Origin: Planococcus halotolerans
GTDB lineage: Bacteria; Bacillota; Bacilli; Bacillales_A; Planococcaceae
Length of the DNA stretch: 64,000 nt
Direction of reading: 5' to 3'
NCBI RefSeq assembly: GCF_003289955.1
Contig: NZ_QLZR01000003.1
Coordinates: forward strand, 124,001 to 188,000
Both the position numbers and the translations under genes were made by a program. Shown in pieces: positions 1 to 8,502 of this stretch. Under the pieces are notes generated by a model that saw only the letters and a program-made list of their open reading frames with translations, had not been told where the DNA came from and did not search any database. Positions within the stretch are counted from its first letter, which is position 1. Every line of letters begins with the position of its first letter.

Positions 1-238
1 GGTTCCGGTCGATATAGGTCAATAATTTGAAGGCCTGATGCATGGCGATAAAAACAGGGAAGAAGAACACATAAGCCGATATCAAAAACGGATACTGCAG
101 ATAAGCCGTCTCCGGATGCTGCGCCGCATCCCGGGCAGCCATTCCCGGCAAGGCGAATAGACATACGGTCAGCACTGCGAGAGCGATCAGTAGCAGAACC
201 ACTTTCAGGAAGAGCGTCGAAGCTTGTTTGCGTGTCAT
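1..238 (-). CDS. DUF2975 membrane protein (N-terminal part, runs off the window)
   Basis: The first 79 codons of a minus-strand gene are visible and the rest lies outside the window. The start ATG (236-238) follows a GGAG box at a good distance. The reading contains two hydrophobic segments (about residues 9-29 and 50-70) separated by a short charged loop, and ends in a stretch rich in aromatic residues followed by YIDRN. This layout matches the DUF2975 (YoaS-like) family, which are integral membrane proteins of about 160 residues, often paired with a small Cro-type regulator. Its partner, if any, would be beyond the left edge. Function is unknown for the family. Confidence 0.8.
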   Translation of the reverse strand, partial: MTRKQASTLFLKVVLLLIALAVLTVCLFALPGMAARDAAQHPETAYLQYPFLISAYVFFFPVFIAMHQAFKLLTYIDRN

Positions 239-622
239 GGGAAACACTCCGATCGTTTGTTGGTGAGTTGAATATATCATTTTATTTATTGAATTTCAAT
301 AAATAAATATCGTTAAAATTTTTTTGAAATTCTAAAAACTAATAATGACTTCAATATGCTAAAGAAATCTGTACATTTATGCTTATGCATACTCTGTACA
401 ATAATAAATATTGATAATATTTACTTTTAATTAAAAAATATCTATTTTTTATTCTTGAAAACGTGGTAAAATATCGCAGAAGATATAGAAGTGGTAGAAA
501 AAGGAACATCTGAAAAGCATTGCAAGTAAGAGGTTTTTTTGAATTCCATTGCTTGTATTGGGATCTCTGATTCTACTGATAAAAATATATTTCAAAATCA
601 AAACAATATAGGGGGAAGTATT
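239..622. other. AT-rich intergenic region between divergent genes
   Basis: No gene is seen in this 384-base stretch. It is very AT-rich and must hold the promoters of the leftward DUF2975 gene and the rightward Excalibur gene. A paired TGTACA word occurs near 370 and 396. No convincing -35/-10 pair could be fixed. Confidence 0.5.
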
Positions 623-1375
623 ATGGGTACATTGTTTTCTTTTTTAGCAGTAGCAGCTTTAATTGCATTAATTGTTTTCGGAATTTTGTGGGGACTCCAC
701 AAATTCATCAAAAAAGATTACCGACGTCAGAAATTTGGCCGTAATGCTTTAATTGCGCTAACTGTCCTTATTTTATCTTTTACCGGAGTTGGGATGACTG
801 GTGCAAGCGAAGCAGAAGCGGAGCGACAAAAATTAATTGAAGAAAATGAGTCATTGAAAGCTGAAATAAATAAGCTTGAAGCTGCTGTCAGCAAGTCGGA
901 AGAAGATTTTGCTAAACTCGAAGAAGAAAAAGCAGGAACTGAGAAAGAACTTGAAGAATTGGCAAGCAAGAAGGATGAAAATGAAAATGCTGTCGCTGAG
1001 CTAGCCACTCAAAAAGAAGCTTTTGACAAAGAGAAAGAAGAATTGGACAAGCAACTTACAGCACTGGAAAAGGAAGTGAAAGAGCTGGAAACCAAAAACA
1101 GCGAGCTTAGCAAAGAAGTTGCAAGTTCGAAATCGAACACTGCGAACCAAACTACAGCGGCTGCTTCCAGTGGAAGTTCAGAATCCAGTTCGAGCAGTTC
1201 TTCATCAGATCAAACGACTTCAAGTGCCAGCAGTGCAGCTGCTCCGGCCAAATCAGAGAATTTTGCAAACTGTACTGAACTAAGAAAAGTATACCCAAGC
1301 GGTGTGCCATCAACCCATTCAGCTTACCAATCGAAGATGGATCGTGATAAAGATAACTATGCTTGTGAAGCATAA
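623..1375 (+). CDS. Membrane-anchored coiled-coil protein with C-terminal Excalibur domain
   Basis: A 250-residue protein. The ATG at 623 is preferred over an upstream TTG at 539 because it follows AGGGGGAAG. Residues about 5-27 form a membrane segment, followed by a basic stretch and a second hydrophobic segment near 45-60. About 100 residues of Glu/Lys-rich heptads (coiled coil) follow, then a Ser/Thr/Ala-only linker and a C-terminal domain starting NCTELRKVYPSGV and ending in DRDKDNYACE. The last pattern is the Excalibur calcium-binding signature (Asp-x-Asp-x-Asp then Cys), known from surface proteins and secreted nucleases of Firmicutes. It is probably a surface-exposed calcium-binding protein of unknown role. 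A clear terminator follows the stop. Confidence 0.8.
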   Translation: MGTLFSFLAVAALIALIVFGILWGLHKFIKKDYRRQKFGRNALIALTVLILSFTGVGMTGASEAEAERQKLIEENESLKAEINKLEAAVSKSEEDFAKLEEEKAGTEKELEELASKKDENENAVAELATQKEAFDKEKEELDKQLTALEKEVKELETKNSELSKEVASSKSNTANQTTAAASSGSSESSSSSSSSDQTTSSASSAAAPAKSENFANCTELRKVYPSGVPSTHSAYQSKMDRDKDNYACEA

Positions 1376-1378
1376 TCA

Positions 1379-1410
1379 AAAACCCTACTTTTTAAAAGTA
1401 GGGTTTTATT
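1379..1410 (+). terminator. Intrinsic terminator after the Excalibur gene
   Basis: A 14-bp perfect stem (AAAACCCTACTTTT with its complement) and a one-base loop start 3 bases after the stop codon; T-rich sequence follows. Confidence 0.85.
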
Positions 1411-1602
1411 TAATTTAGCTAGTGGTATTCAGAGAATTAAATTTTCCAAAAGCAGACAATTAATAGTTAAATAATGCTAATATTAAGATATTGGATCTTC
1501 GTTTTATTTACGACTATAAATTTTAATTTTACTTGTAACCGCTCCAATTACATATCTGACAGCAATCATTTAATCTGCTGCATCCAGAGAGGCTGAATAC
1601 AT

Positions 1603-3213
1603 ATGGGAATGACCGAACTAAAAACCTGGGACTTTAACAAAGCCACGTTGGAAAGTATCAAGCACGATACTTACTTTGACTATCCAGTGGTTTATTTCTT
1701 GAACAATAACACGACGGTATACATAGGAGAAACGGTGGCCTTTAAAAATCGGATGAAGTCCCACTTGAATAATATCGAGCGAAAGAAATTAGAAAAAATG
1801 ACGCTCATCATCCATGAAGAATTTCACCGGTCGGCTACATACAATATCGAAACCAAACTCATCAATTATTTCCTGGGCGATGATCGCTACAAGCTGCAGA
1901 ACAAGAGCCAGACTGCGCAAAGCGTCACGCACAACTACCATAACAAGGAGTTCTACGATAAAGAGATATTCCATGATATATGGAAAGAACTAGTGAAAAG
2001 GAAGATGGTTAATAACCCTGCTCACGTAATTGAAAACAGGGACATCTTCAAACTTTCTCCTTTTAAAGAGCTGACGATGACGCAGCTCGAGCTAAAAACA
2101 AAAATTCTGGAAGTATGCGAAGAGCATATCAATGACGATGAAACGTTTGTCTTCATGGTCACAGGCGAAGCCGGTGTAGGGAAGAGTGTAGTCCTAAGTT
2201 CTGTATTCAACAGCATCCAGGAGCTGGCGGCTGATAAAAATTCCAATCTCCATAACACGAAGAATTATCTGCTCGTCAATCATTCAGAGATGCTGAAAAC
2301 GTATAAAAACATTGCTGCCAATGTGAAGTTTCTCAAAAAGAATAATTTTGATAAGCCCACAAGTTTCATTAATAAGCAAAAAAAAGCTGCAGAAAAAGCC
2401 GACATTGTGTTGGTCGACGAAGCGCATTTATTGCTGAGCAGAGCGGATGCTTTCAACGGATTCAATGAAGACAATCAACTGGAAGAAATCATTAAGCACA
2501 GCAAAGTCGTCATCGTAGTCTATGACGAAAAACAGGTCTTAAAGCTGAAAAGCTATTGGGACAAGGAGCGGCTCAAGAAAATAGTGTCAGGCTATCAAAG
2601 AGAAGAGCCCTACGTTTTAAGAGAACAGTTCCGCATGAATGCTGGTGACGATGTAATCGACTGGATCGATAATTTTGTAGAAAAGCGAATTGGCAAGCTT
2701 CCGAAAGACGAACTATATGATTTTCAAATATTCGATTCTGCCAAGGAAATGCATGATGCCATAGTGGAAAAGAATAAAGAATACGGACTCTCACGAGTGG
2801 TTTCGACATTCGATTATGAACATAAAAAAGACGGCGAGCAATACTACATTAGAGCAGACAGTCTTGAAATCCCATGGAATTCAACCGACACTAAAAATAC
2901 CTGGGCTGAAAAGCCGGAGACAATTAAAGAAGCGGGATCCATCTATACGATTCAGGGCTTCGATCTGAATTATGTAGGCGTGATATTGGGACCATCCGTT
3001 ACTTATGATGACCAAAATGATTGCTTGAAGATTGTCACTGAAAGATATAGCGACACCGAAGCGTTTAGAGGAAAAGAAGGTATCGATAATGTTGAAAGAG
3101 CGAAAGAACAGATTATATTGAATTCTATTAATGTGTTGATGAAGAGGGGGATTAAGGGGCTTTATATTTTTGCTAGTGATGAGGGGTTGAGGGAGCGGCT
3201 TTTGGAAATTTAG
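1603..3213 (+). CDS. GIY-YIG nuclease fused to DUF2075 (Schlafen group 3-like) helicase
   Basis: A 536-residue protein. Residues about 28-70 carry a GIY-YIG-type fold signature (VVYFL, then VYIGET, then a conserved Arg in NRMKSHL). From about 180 on it is a DUF2075 P-loop ATPase: Walker A GEAGVGKS at 188-195, Walker B DIVLVDEAH at 267-275, the EQFRMN motif, the TIQGFDLNYVGVI block and a terminal RGIKGLYIFAS block. DUF2075 proteins are related to viral-type superfamily I helicases and are frequent in phage-defence contexts. The fusion suggests cutting of nucleic acid coupled to ATP-driven translocation; this is inference. The start has AGAGAGG about 10 bases upstream; a second ATG two codons on is also possible. 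It stands alone, just upstream of a MITE-like repeat and the ParA operon. Confidence 0.85.
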   Translation: MGMTELKTWDFNKATLESIKHDTYFDYPVVYFLNNNTTVYIGETVAFKNRMKSHLNNIERKKLEKMTLIIHEEFHRSATYNIETKLINYFLGDDRYKLQNKSQTAQSVTHNYHNKEFYDKEIFHDIWKELVKRKMVNNPAHVIENRDIFKLSPFKELTMTQLELKTKILEVCEEHINDDETFVFMVTGEAGVGKSVVLSSVFNSIQELAADKNSNLHNTKNYLLVNHSEMLKTYKNIAANVKFLKKNNFDKPTSFINKQKKAAEKADIVLVDEAHLLLSRADAFNGFNEDNQLEEIIKHSKVVIVVYDEKQVLKLKSYWDKERLKKIVSGYQREEPYVLREQFRMNAGDDVIDWIDNFVEKRIGKLPKDELYDFQIFDSAKEMHDAIVEKNKEYGLSRVVSTFDYEHKKDGEQYYIRADSLEIPWNSTDTKNTWAEKPETIKEAGSIYTIQGFDLNYVGVILGPSVTYDDQNDCLKIVTERYSDTEAFRGKEGIDNVERAKEQIILNSINVLMKRGIKGLYIFASDEGLRERLLEI

Positions 3214-3376
3214 CAGTGAGGCATAGTTTCTTATATGACAAGCATTAGAATAAAATATTTTGCGTGGATTTCAATGTTTGGGCTGTAATATTTTCCTAAT
3301 AAGCTTTATGAAAGTAGACAAGGAATAGGGCGCAAGATGTTATAGGGCTATGCATTGGTATGGAATACCAATAAAA

Positions 3377-3536
3377 CGCGTCCCAGGGAAAGAAACAATT
3401 CTAAACGATTTCGACAATACACATCAATTTATGCTTTATGCATAGCCAATTCGGATGCATCAACATTTCGGTTTTAGTTTTATTTTTTATTCATCCATAT
3501 AAATTATTTGTAAATTGTACGGTTCCCTGGGAAGCG
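3377..3536 (+). repeat. MITE-like element family A, copy 1 (complete)
   Basis: A 160-bp element. The left end CGCGTCCCAGGGAAAGAAAC pairs with the right end TCCCTGGGAAGCG. The interior has the family words ATTCTAAACGATT, GACAATACAC and CATCCATATAAATT. It lies directly upstream of the ParA-type operon and may contribute its promoter region. No open reading frame is present. Confidence 0.8.
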
Positions 3537-3597
3537 AAGTTTTAAGTTATTATGGTAATATTATTATCCAAGAATAGATATTTTAGGGGGAAATTAA

Positions 3598-4662
3598 ATG
3601 TCAAAAGTTGTAACTTTCTATAATCATAAAGGCGGTGTCTCTAAAACTACTACTATTTTTAACTTAGCACATTATCTTGCGGAAAGTGGAGCTAAAATCT
3701 TAGTAGTAGATGCAGATCCGCAATGTAATATAACGGAATTACTTCTATCACCCGAAATAGCTGCTTTAGACGATGAGCAATTGAATACTGGCGTTGAAAA
3801 AGAATTATCTGGAACAAGTTTATTAGATATATTAAAACCAAGAATAGAAGGAGAAATTCCTAGAATTAATTTAGATGAAGTAATTGTAAATAAAATTAAT
3901 AATAATCTAGACTTAATAAAAGGAGATGTATCATTAAATAGTATTGAGGATGATTTGGCAGAAGCCCATGGACAAAGGTTTTCTTCCAAAACGCATGACA
4001 AGAGAACTTATGTGGCTATTGGTGACTTTTTATATCGATTTGGAAATGAAAAAGGTTATGACTATATCTTAATTGATGTTGGACCAAGTTCTGGTGCCCT
4101 AACGAGAAGTTGCTTTTTAGCTTGTGATGGATTCTTTATTCCTACAGCTCCTGATAGATTTAATGTCCAAGCAATTAAAACACTTTCTTCCATAATTAAT
4201 AGATGGATGAATGAACATGAAGAAATTTACGAACAATTTTTAGAGTTAGGACTACCAATAAAGCATGGAAAACCAAAATTTTTGGGAACAACCATTCAAC
4301 ATTTTAAAATAATAAATGGTCGACCGAAACCAGGTTTTCAACTTTGGATGAATAGAATTCCTAAAGTTATTGTTACAGACTTTTTTGACGTATTAAGTCA
4401 ACATTCAACTACAGAAAAAGATTTAACTTGTGGTTTAGATATTGATACCATAAACGCTACTCAAATCCCAGATTTCGGAAGTTTGGCACCACTAATGCAA
4501 GAATGTGGTAAAGCAGTTTTCCAAATAAGTCAGCAAGATACAGCACTTATAATAACTAGCAGAGTCCCCTGGAATGGTGGAACCTGGAGAGACGCTCAAC
4601 GCCGAATATCGGATTATAGAGAAAAATATGAAGTTTTAGCAGGAAAGTTGGAGTTGATATAA
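3598..4662 (+). CDS. ParA/MinD-type ATPase with long C-terminal extension
   Basis: A 354-residue cytoplasmic ATPase. The N-terminus has the deviant Walker A box KGGVSKTT (residues 11-18, signature Lys11 and Lys16), then VDADPQCN near 38-45 and DYILIDVGPS (Walker B Asp160). These mark the ParA/Soj group, which polymerise or dimerise on DNA with ATP to position cargo. Unlike chromosomal Soj (about 255 residues) it has about 100 extra C-terminal residues with no motif I recognise, and there is no ParB gene or parS-like site nearby. The start follows AGGGGGAAATTAA. It ends one base before the next ATG, so the two genes are an operon. Base composition is clearly more AT-rich than flanking housekeeping genes, suggesting horizontal acquisition. 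A defence or signalling role is inference. Confidence 0.85.
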   Translation: MSKVVTFYNHKGGVSKTTTIFNLAHYLAESGAKILVVDADPQCNITELLLSPEIAALDDEQLNTGVEKELSGTSLLDILKPRIEGEIPRINLDEVIVNKINNNLDLIKGDVSLNSIEDDLAEAHGQRFSSKTHDKRTYVAIGDFLYRFGNEKGYDYILIDVGPSSGALTRSCFLACDGFFIPTAPDRFNVQAIKTLSSIINRWMNEHEEIYEQFLELGLPIKHGKPKFLGTTIQHFKIINGRPKPGFQLWMNRIPKVIVTDFFDVLSQHSTTEKDLTCGLDIDTINATQIPDFGSLAPLMQECGKAVFQISQQDTALIITSRVPWNGGTWRDAQRRISDYREKYEVLAGKLELI

Positions 4663-4663
4663 A

Positions 4664-5341
4664 ATGAATCCAGAACACTCATCACCATACTTTGTGGCAT
4701 TTATAGATTTGTTAGGTTTTAGCGATATGGTGAAAAAGGATTTAGAAGCACCATTAGGAACTCAAAAATATATGGATAAATTATATAGAATCCATAAAAA
4801 AACATTAGAATTGAATAAAAGCACCTTAGATTTGCAACTTGTACAGTTTTCAGACTCCATAGTTTTAGCTACCAAATTTGATAAATCAAATTTCCCTTTG
4901 TTCTTGAATATAATTTCTGAATATCAATATAATTTATTGCAAGAAGGAATTCTAGTAAGAGGGGGCATTACTTATGGAAAACATTTTTATAATGATGGAT
5001 TCATGTATAGCTTAGGTTTAATTGAGGCATATCATCTAGAATCGAAAGTGGCTAGATTTCCACGAATCATAGTTTCCAAGGATTTAATTGAATTATTATA
5101 TGAGGATCAAATGAACTTAAGTGACTTGGGTTTGTTACAAGAATATGATGGTCATTATTTTGTTGATTACTTAGAAAATGGTAATAATGAAACGATGGAA
5201 AATTTACTAGGATTTATTGTAGAAGGCGCTAAATTTAACAATACTTCTGTTAGGGAGAAGTATGTTTGGCTGCTAGACTATTCACATTTTAAATTTCCTG
5301 AAATACCTATAAGTAATCAACGTTTTATATCAAATTATTAA
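4664..5341 (+). CDS. Class III nucleotidyl-cyclase-like protein (ParA operon partner)
   Basis: A 225-residue soluble protein without membrane segments. Its motif order resembles the class III adenylate/guanylate cyclase fold: FIDLLGFSD (Asp15, matching the first metal Asp of FxDxxGFT), QFSDSIVLA (Asp64, matching the second metal Asp), RGGITYG (99-105, matching the RxGIxxG strand) and IIVSKDL. The canonical Asn/Arg transition-state pair is not obvious; the region that would hold it reads GLIEAYHLES. It could therefore make an unusual nucleotide, bind one, or be inactive. I recognise no close named family. The gene follows the ParA-type ATPase by one base, shares its AT-rich composition and is likely co-translated. 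The functional assignment is inference from motifs. Confidence 0.6.
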   Translation: MNPEHSSPYFVAFIDLLGFSDMVKKDLEAPLGTQKYMDKLYRIHKKTLELNKSTLDLQLVQFSDSIVLATKFDKSNFPLFLNIISEYQYNLLQEGILVRGGITYGKHFYNDGFMYSLGLIEAYHLESKVARFPRIIVSKDLIELLYEDQMNLSDLGLLQEYDGHYFVDYLENGNNETMENLLGFIVEGAKFNNTSVREKYVWLLDYSHFKFPEIPISNQRFISNY

Positions 5342-5391
5342 CTAATTCTAGATATGTTACTAATAACTCGAACTTGTTTCAAAAAATCGCT

Positions 5392-5534
5392 TTCCTATGT
5401 CAGACAGGATTCAATTTAATCACTGCAATTGTATAGAGAAAAAGCCGTATTCAGTGACCTTAAGGGTCAACGGATACGGCTTTCGTATTTTTATCTAAGA
5501 AAGTAAATGTTCATAATGATATCTGACACAGGAA
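5392..5534 (+). repeat. MITE-like element family B, copy 1 (diverged)
   Basis: About 143 bp bounded by TTCCTATGTCAGA and its near-perfect inverted partner TCTGACACAGGAA. The centre (5443-5482) is the family hairpin with GCCGTATtc on one arm and gaTACGGC on the other, followed by TTTCGTATTTTTATCT. The sequence to its right (to about 5700) also resembles 18885-18965. It may terminate the ParA operon. Confidence 0.7.
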
Positions 5535-5720
5535 TAATCTGGGAACTGATGGAAATACAAACGCGAAATTTCGTCCAGTACATTTCCTTCATTCTCATCT
5601 CTGTTCGCGCCTCCAGTTTTGCAAAATAGCAATCTTCAGTTTTTTCCTTTCCACTCCCTCCAAACTTCACTACGATTAAAAAAGATATAGAAACATTCGA
5701 AAAAAGCGGGAGTATTTGCA

Positions 5721-6843
5721 TTGATAAAAACTATAGGAATAGGAAATATACTAGACATGTTAGTTTTATTAGCAACCTGCAGAGGAGACAGTGAGGACAC
5801 TTCAATCGAGGAGGCGAGTTCGATTGAAGAAATTACAGGGATATGGGAAGGTACAATTTAAGTGCACAATCAGCCGCTGCCGATCATGGTGGAGTTTGAA
5901 AAAGATGATGGCACGTTAAGTATTCCGCCGCAGGGGCTGAGCGATTATCCTTTTTTGACAGTGGAATTCAATGATCTGGACCTGGTGTTTGATTTGAATC
6001 TCCAGGGGCAAAGGCTTGTCTTCGAAAGGAAACTCGAAGACGAGAAAATTTCCGGAGATTTTACACAACAAGGCCAGACCTTTCCTTGCTAATTAACTCC
6101 GGGGACAGCTGAGGAAACGGTTTAGAAAATCGCCACCCTGTGTCAGACCCAATTCAATTTATTAACTATAACTGCATGAAGAAATTGCCGTATCCGCTAA
6201 CCGCAAGGGTTAACAGATACGGCTTTCGTATTTTTATCTGAGAACTTAAATATACATAATTGCGCGGGACACAGGGACAATCTGGAGACTGCTGGAAGTT
6301 CAATCCCGCTACATTGACAATGAGGTTACCTAGGTGGAGCAGTTGAAATCGGATGCCCAATTTGCGGAAGTCGGGATTATCGGGCACAGCGAAGGTTCGC
6401 TGATCGGCATGGTGGCAGCAGTGCGCGCTTCAGTCGATTCGTTTATCTCCAAAGCGGGAGCAGGACGCCCCATTGATGAAGTGTTGATGGAGCAACTGGC
6501 TGCATAGCTTCCGGAAGATCACATGAATGAAGTCCGACAAATCATCAAGCAATTAAAAGAAGGCGAGCAAGTCGCAACGGTAAGTCCCGAATTGCAAAGT
6601 GTTTTCCGTCCGTCGATCCAGCCCTATATGATTTCCTGACTGGCATATGATTCGCAGGTGCCGGAATCCGATGCGGAAAGTTTGTATGCGGCGCATCCCG
6701 AATCAGAACTGCTGATTATTGGGGACATGAACCATGTGCTGAAAAAGGTATCTGGAGAAGGCGAGAATGAGGCGGCCAATAGTAACCCTGTTTTGCCTTT
6801 GACGGATGGGTTGGTGGATGGGATTCTGCAGTTTTTGGAATGA
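5721..6843 (+). pseudogene. Alpha/beta hydrolase lipoprotein, broken copy 1
   Basis: One frame gives a lipoprotein start (TTG 5721, with LLATC lipobox and Cys at 5778-5780), an acidic linker, then GIWEGTI followed by an in-frame TAA at 5859. The same frame continues through PLPIMVEFEKDDG and SYPFLT-like strands to a stop at 6090. After a family B element the hydrolase resumes: IIGHSEGSLIG (nucleophile elbow GHSEG), a stop (TAG) after EQLAA, another stop (TGA) before LAYDSQVPESDAES, and the C-terminus with DMNHVL (catalytic His) ending at 6843. The middle of the hydrolase domain is missing. It is clearly a dead gene, with at least three in-frame stops plus an insertion and deletion. Confidence 0.85.
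6136..6276 (+). repeat. MITE-like element family B, copy 2, inside the hydrolase pseudogene
   Basis: Exactly 141 bp from CCCTGTGTC to GACACAGGG. The centre holds the strong hairpin GCCGTATCCGCTAACC / GGGTTAACAGATACGGC with a T-rich run after it. It lies between the N- and C-terminal parts of the hydrolase pseudogene and is followed by the shared tail TGGAAGTTCAATCCCGCT. Confidence 0.85.
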
Positions 6844-6865
6844 AATAAGTTAAAGTTATGAATGT

Positions 6866-6896
6866 GGAGTTGCGAAGAGACTCGTAGCTTTTTTGT
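6866..6896 (+). terminator. Weak hairpin plus T-run after hydrolase pseudogene 1
   Basis: An imperfect stem GTTGCGA/TCGTAGC is followed by TTTTTT. A better-preserved version follows the second hydrolase remnant at 9153-9187, so both derive from the same original gene end. Confidence 0.55.
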
Positions 6897-7124
6897 GTGG
6901 TTTTTACTAGTTCGCCGAGTAAAGAAAGAATTTTAAATGATCTTGATAATATACTACAATTTACACTTTTAGGTATAGTCAGACTTGCGGTATTGAATAA
7001 TTCTTTCGGGAATAACTGGAAAATTATTAATTATACTATATGTAGATAAAATATTTTTAATCAATACTATATATTGTATTTTGTTAAAGTGTGATAATAT
7101 AGCACTAGGAGAGGAGGGAATATT

Positions 7125-7445
7125 ATGAAAATTACAGGGTTAGAAGAACTCAATAAAAAGCTAAGTGATTTGCAAAGTAATGCTAACAGTATTAGTGGAC
7201 AAAATTCTGTGCCATTGAATGAATTGTTTACTCGAAAATTTATGGAAAGTAATACAAAGGGGTTTACAGATATTAGTTCTTTCTTTGACGCTTCCCCTTT
7301 TGTATTAGAAAAACAAGAAGATTTAAATTCAATACCTGCAGATGAATTAGACATTTATGTATCAAAGAATACTTTATTTAATTCATGGAAAGAAATGTTA
7401 AGTAAGGCTGGTTCAGAGTGGACAGTAAAACAACTTGGTTTATAA
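7125..7445 (+). CDS. Small protein of unknown function, first gene of a pair
   Basis: A 106-residue soluble protein beginning MKITGLEELNKKLSDLQ. This N-terminus resembles the opening helix of phage HK97-gp10-like and related small mobile-element proteins, but the rest has no motif I know. GAGAGGAGGG lies 7-8 bases upstream of the ATG. A candidate promoter with TAATAT near 7096 precedes it. It is followed after 24 bases by a DUF2188 gene with its own AAGGAGG, so the two form an operon. Both are AT-rich like the ParA operon and lie between degraded sequences, so probably acquired. It could be an antitoxin-like, immunity or phage-derived protein; I cannot decide. Confidence 0.65.
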   Translation: MKITGLEELNKKLSDLQSNANSISGQNSVPLNELFTRKFMESNTKGFTDISSFFDASPFVLEKQEDLNSIPADELDIYVSKNTLFNSWKEMLSKAGSEWTVKQLGL

Positions 7446-7469
7446 TTTTTCAAAAAAGGAGGCAGTAAA

Positions 7470-7691
7470 ATGGGAGAAAATGTTTACACAGTGAAGAATG
7501 GAGAAAAGTGGGGTTCAAGAAAGGAAGGGGCAAGTAGACTTTCTAAAGAATTCGATACACAAAGTGAAGCAATAAAATATTCTAGAGAACAGGCTCAAAA
7601 AAATAACTCTGAACATCGTATTCAAGGAAAAGACGGCAAATTCAGGGCTGCAGATTCATATGGGAAAGATCCATATCCACCTAAAGGATAA
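7470..7691 (+). CDS. DUF2188 domain protein
   Basis: A 73-residue basic protein. It follows the DUF2188 pattern: a start of about VYTVKNGEKWGSRKEGASR, a middle helix FDTQSEAIKYSREQAQ, and an end HRIQGKDGKFRAADSYGKDP. DUF2188 domains are small, widely scattered, often plasmid- or phage-borne proteins of unknown role. A strong AAAGGAGG precedes the start. Likely co-transcribed with the gene ending at 7445. Confidence 0.75.
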   Translation: MGENVYTVKNGEKWGSRKEGASRLSKEFDTQSEAIKYSREQAQKNNSEHRIQGKDGKFRAADSYGKDPYPPKG

Positions 7692-7701
7692 AAAAATGGG
7701 A

Positions 7702-7860
7702 GTCGTTTTCTTAGTAAGGAAAAACTCTGAACGATTTTGACAATACACTATAATTTTTGCTTAGCCAGCCTGACTACATCAACATTTCGGTTGTGGTTTA
7801 TTCTTTTTCATCATCAATATAATTTGTTTGGGAATTGTTAGCTTCGCGTGAAAGCGAAGC
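7702..7860 (+). repeat. MITE-like element family A, copy 2 (diverged ends)
   Basis: About 158 bp with the family core words CTGAACGATTTTGACAATAC, CATCAACATTTCGG and AATTTGTTTGGGAATTGT. The right end GCTTCGCGTGAAAGCGAAGC is itself a near-perfect palindrome. The left end is decayed. Confidence 0.7.
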
Positions 7861-7893
7861 TACTGATTATTGTCGGCTCAGCTGATTCTTATA

Positions 7894-8053
7894 TCGAGTC
7901 CCTAGGGAAGTAAACAATTCTAAATGATTTTGACAATACACTACAAATAATAATTTCTACATTGCCACGCCCAAATGCTTCAACATTTGTAGTGTGGTTT
8001 TCTTATACATGCTTTAATTATAAATTATTTAAAATTGTGCTTCACCCCCGGAA
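7894..8053 (+). repeat. MITE-like element family A, copy 3
   Basis: About 160 bp starting CGAGTCCCTAGGGAAGTAAA, separated from copy 2 by only about 33 bp. Its inner hairpin is well kept (CCACGCCCAAATGC against CATTTGTAGTGTGG), with changes on both arms that preserve pairing. This suggests the hairpin has been under selection in the family. Confidence 0.75.
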
Positions 8054-8087
8054 CTAAAATTAGAGGAAGTAAATTATAATTGAGTTA

Positions 8088-8435
8088 TTACATATTCCAT
8101 TCAAGGGAATCGGGAATATAATCTAAGTTAATCCCTTTGTTGCATAAATCTCTATATACGTCTGTTTTGAACTTTTCATAATCTGGTACATCAACATCAG
8201 TTACGGTTGGTGAAGAAACATAATATTCAACTTCATACATATTTTTATCACCATTCCAAAGGAATTCAATAGTGACATTTACTTCAAATTCAAACGGTTC
8301 TCCTTCGTCACTACTTAGGTTCTCATATGCTAGACCATTCTTAAAATAAATATAATCAAATGCGAAATCATTTTGAATATCGGTGGTATTGCCTTCACTT
8401 TCAAAACTACCAAATAAACCTCTCAAAAAACCCAT
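8088..8435 (-). CDS. Hypothetical acidic protein
   Basis: A 115-residue acidic protein. The ATG at 8433-8435 (MGFLRGLFGSFE) is preferred over a TTG three codons earlier because GAAGGGA then sits about 10 bases upstream. The middle alternates hydrophobic and charged residues (FEFEVNVTIEFLWNGDKN) and looks like beta strands. No motif is recognised. It lies between family A elements in the acquired region and is AT-rich. It reads toward the left with no neighbour in the same operon. Confidence 0.6.
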   Translation of the reverse strand: MGFLRGLFGSFESEGNTTDIQNDFAFDYIYFKNGLAYENLSSDEGEPFEFEVNVTIEFLWNGDKNMYEVEYYVSSPTVTDVDVPDYEKFKTDVYRDLCNKGINLDYIPDSLEWNM

Positions 8436-8502
8436 AAATATCAAATCCCTTCATCAATATCTTTTATTATAACAAACATTACTGTGAAGTCTGAAATATC
8501 AA

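Noticed and set aside
3390-3450. Sigma-A promoter inside family A elements (TTGACAATACAC...TATAC)
   Set aside because: The -35-like word is good in several copies, but no -10 word lies at 16-18 bp consistently; kept only as a question in the family A finding.
3598-4662. Plasmid or chromosomal partition locus
   Set aside because: No ParB, no parS-like sites and an unusual C-terminal extension; the partner gene is cyclase-like, not a DNA-binding protein.
5491-5721. 76-codon minus-strand frame
   Set aside because: Covers family B element flank; no ribosome site and no recognisable protein features.
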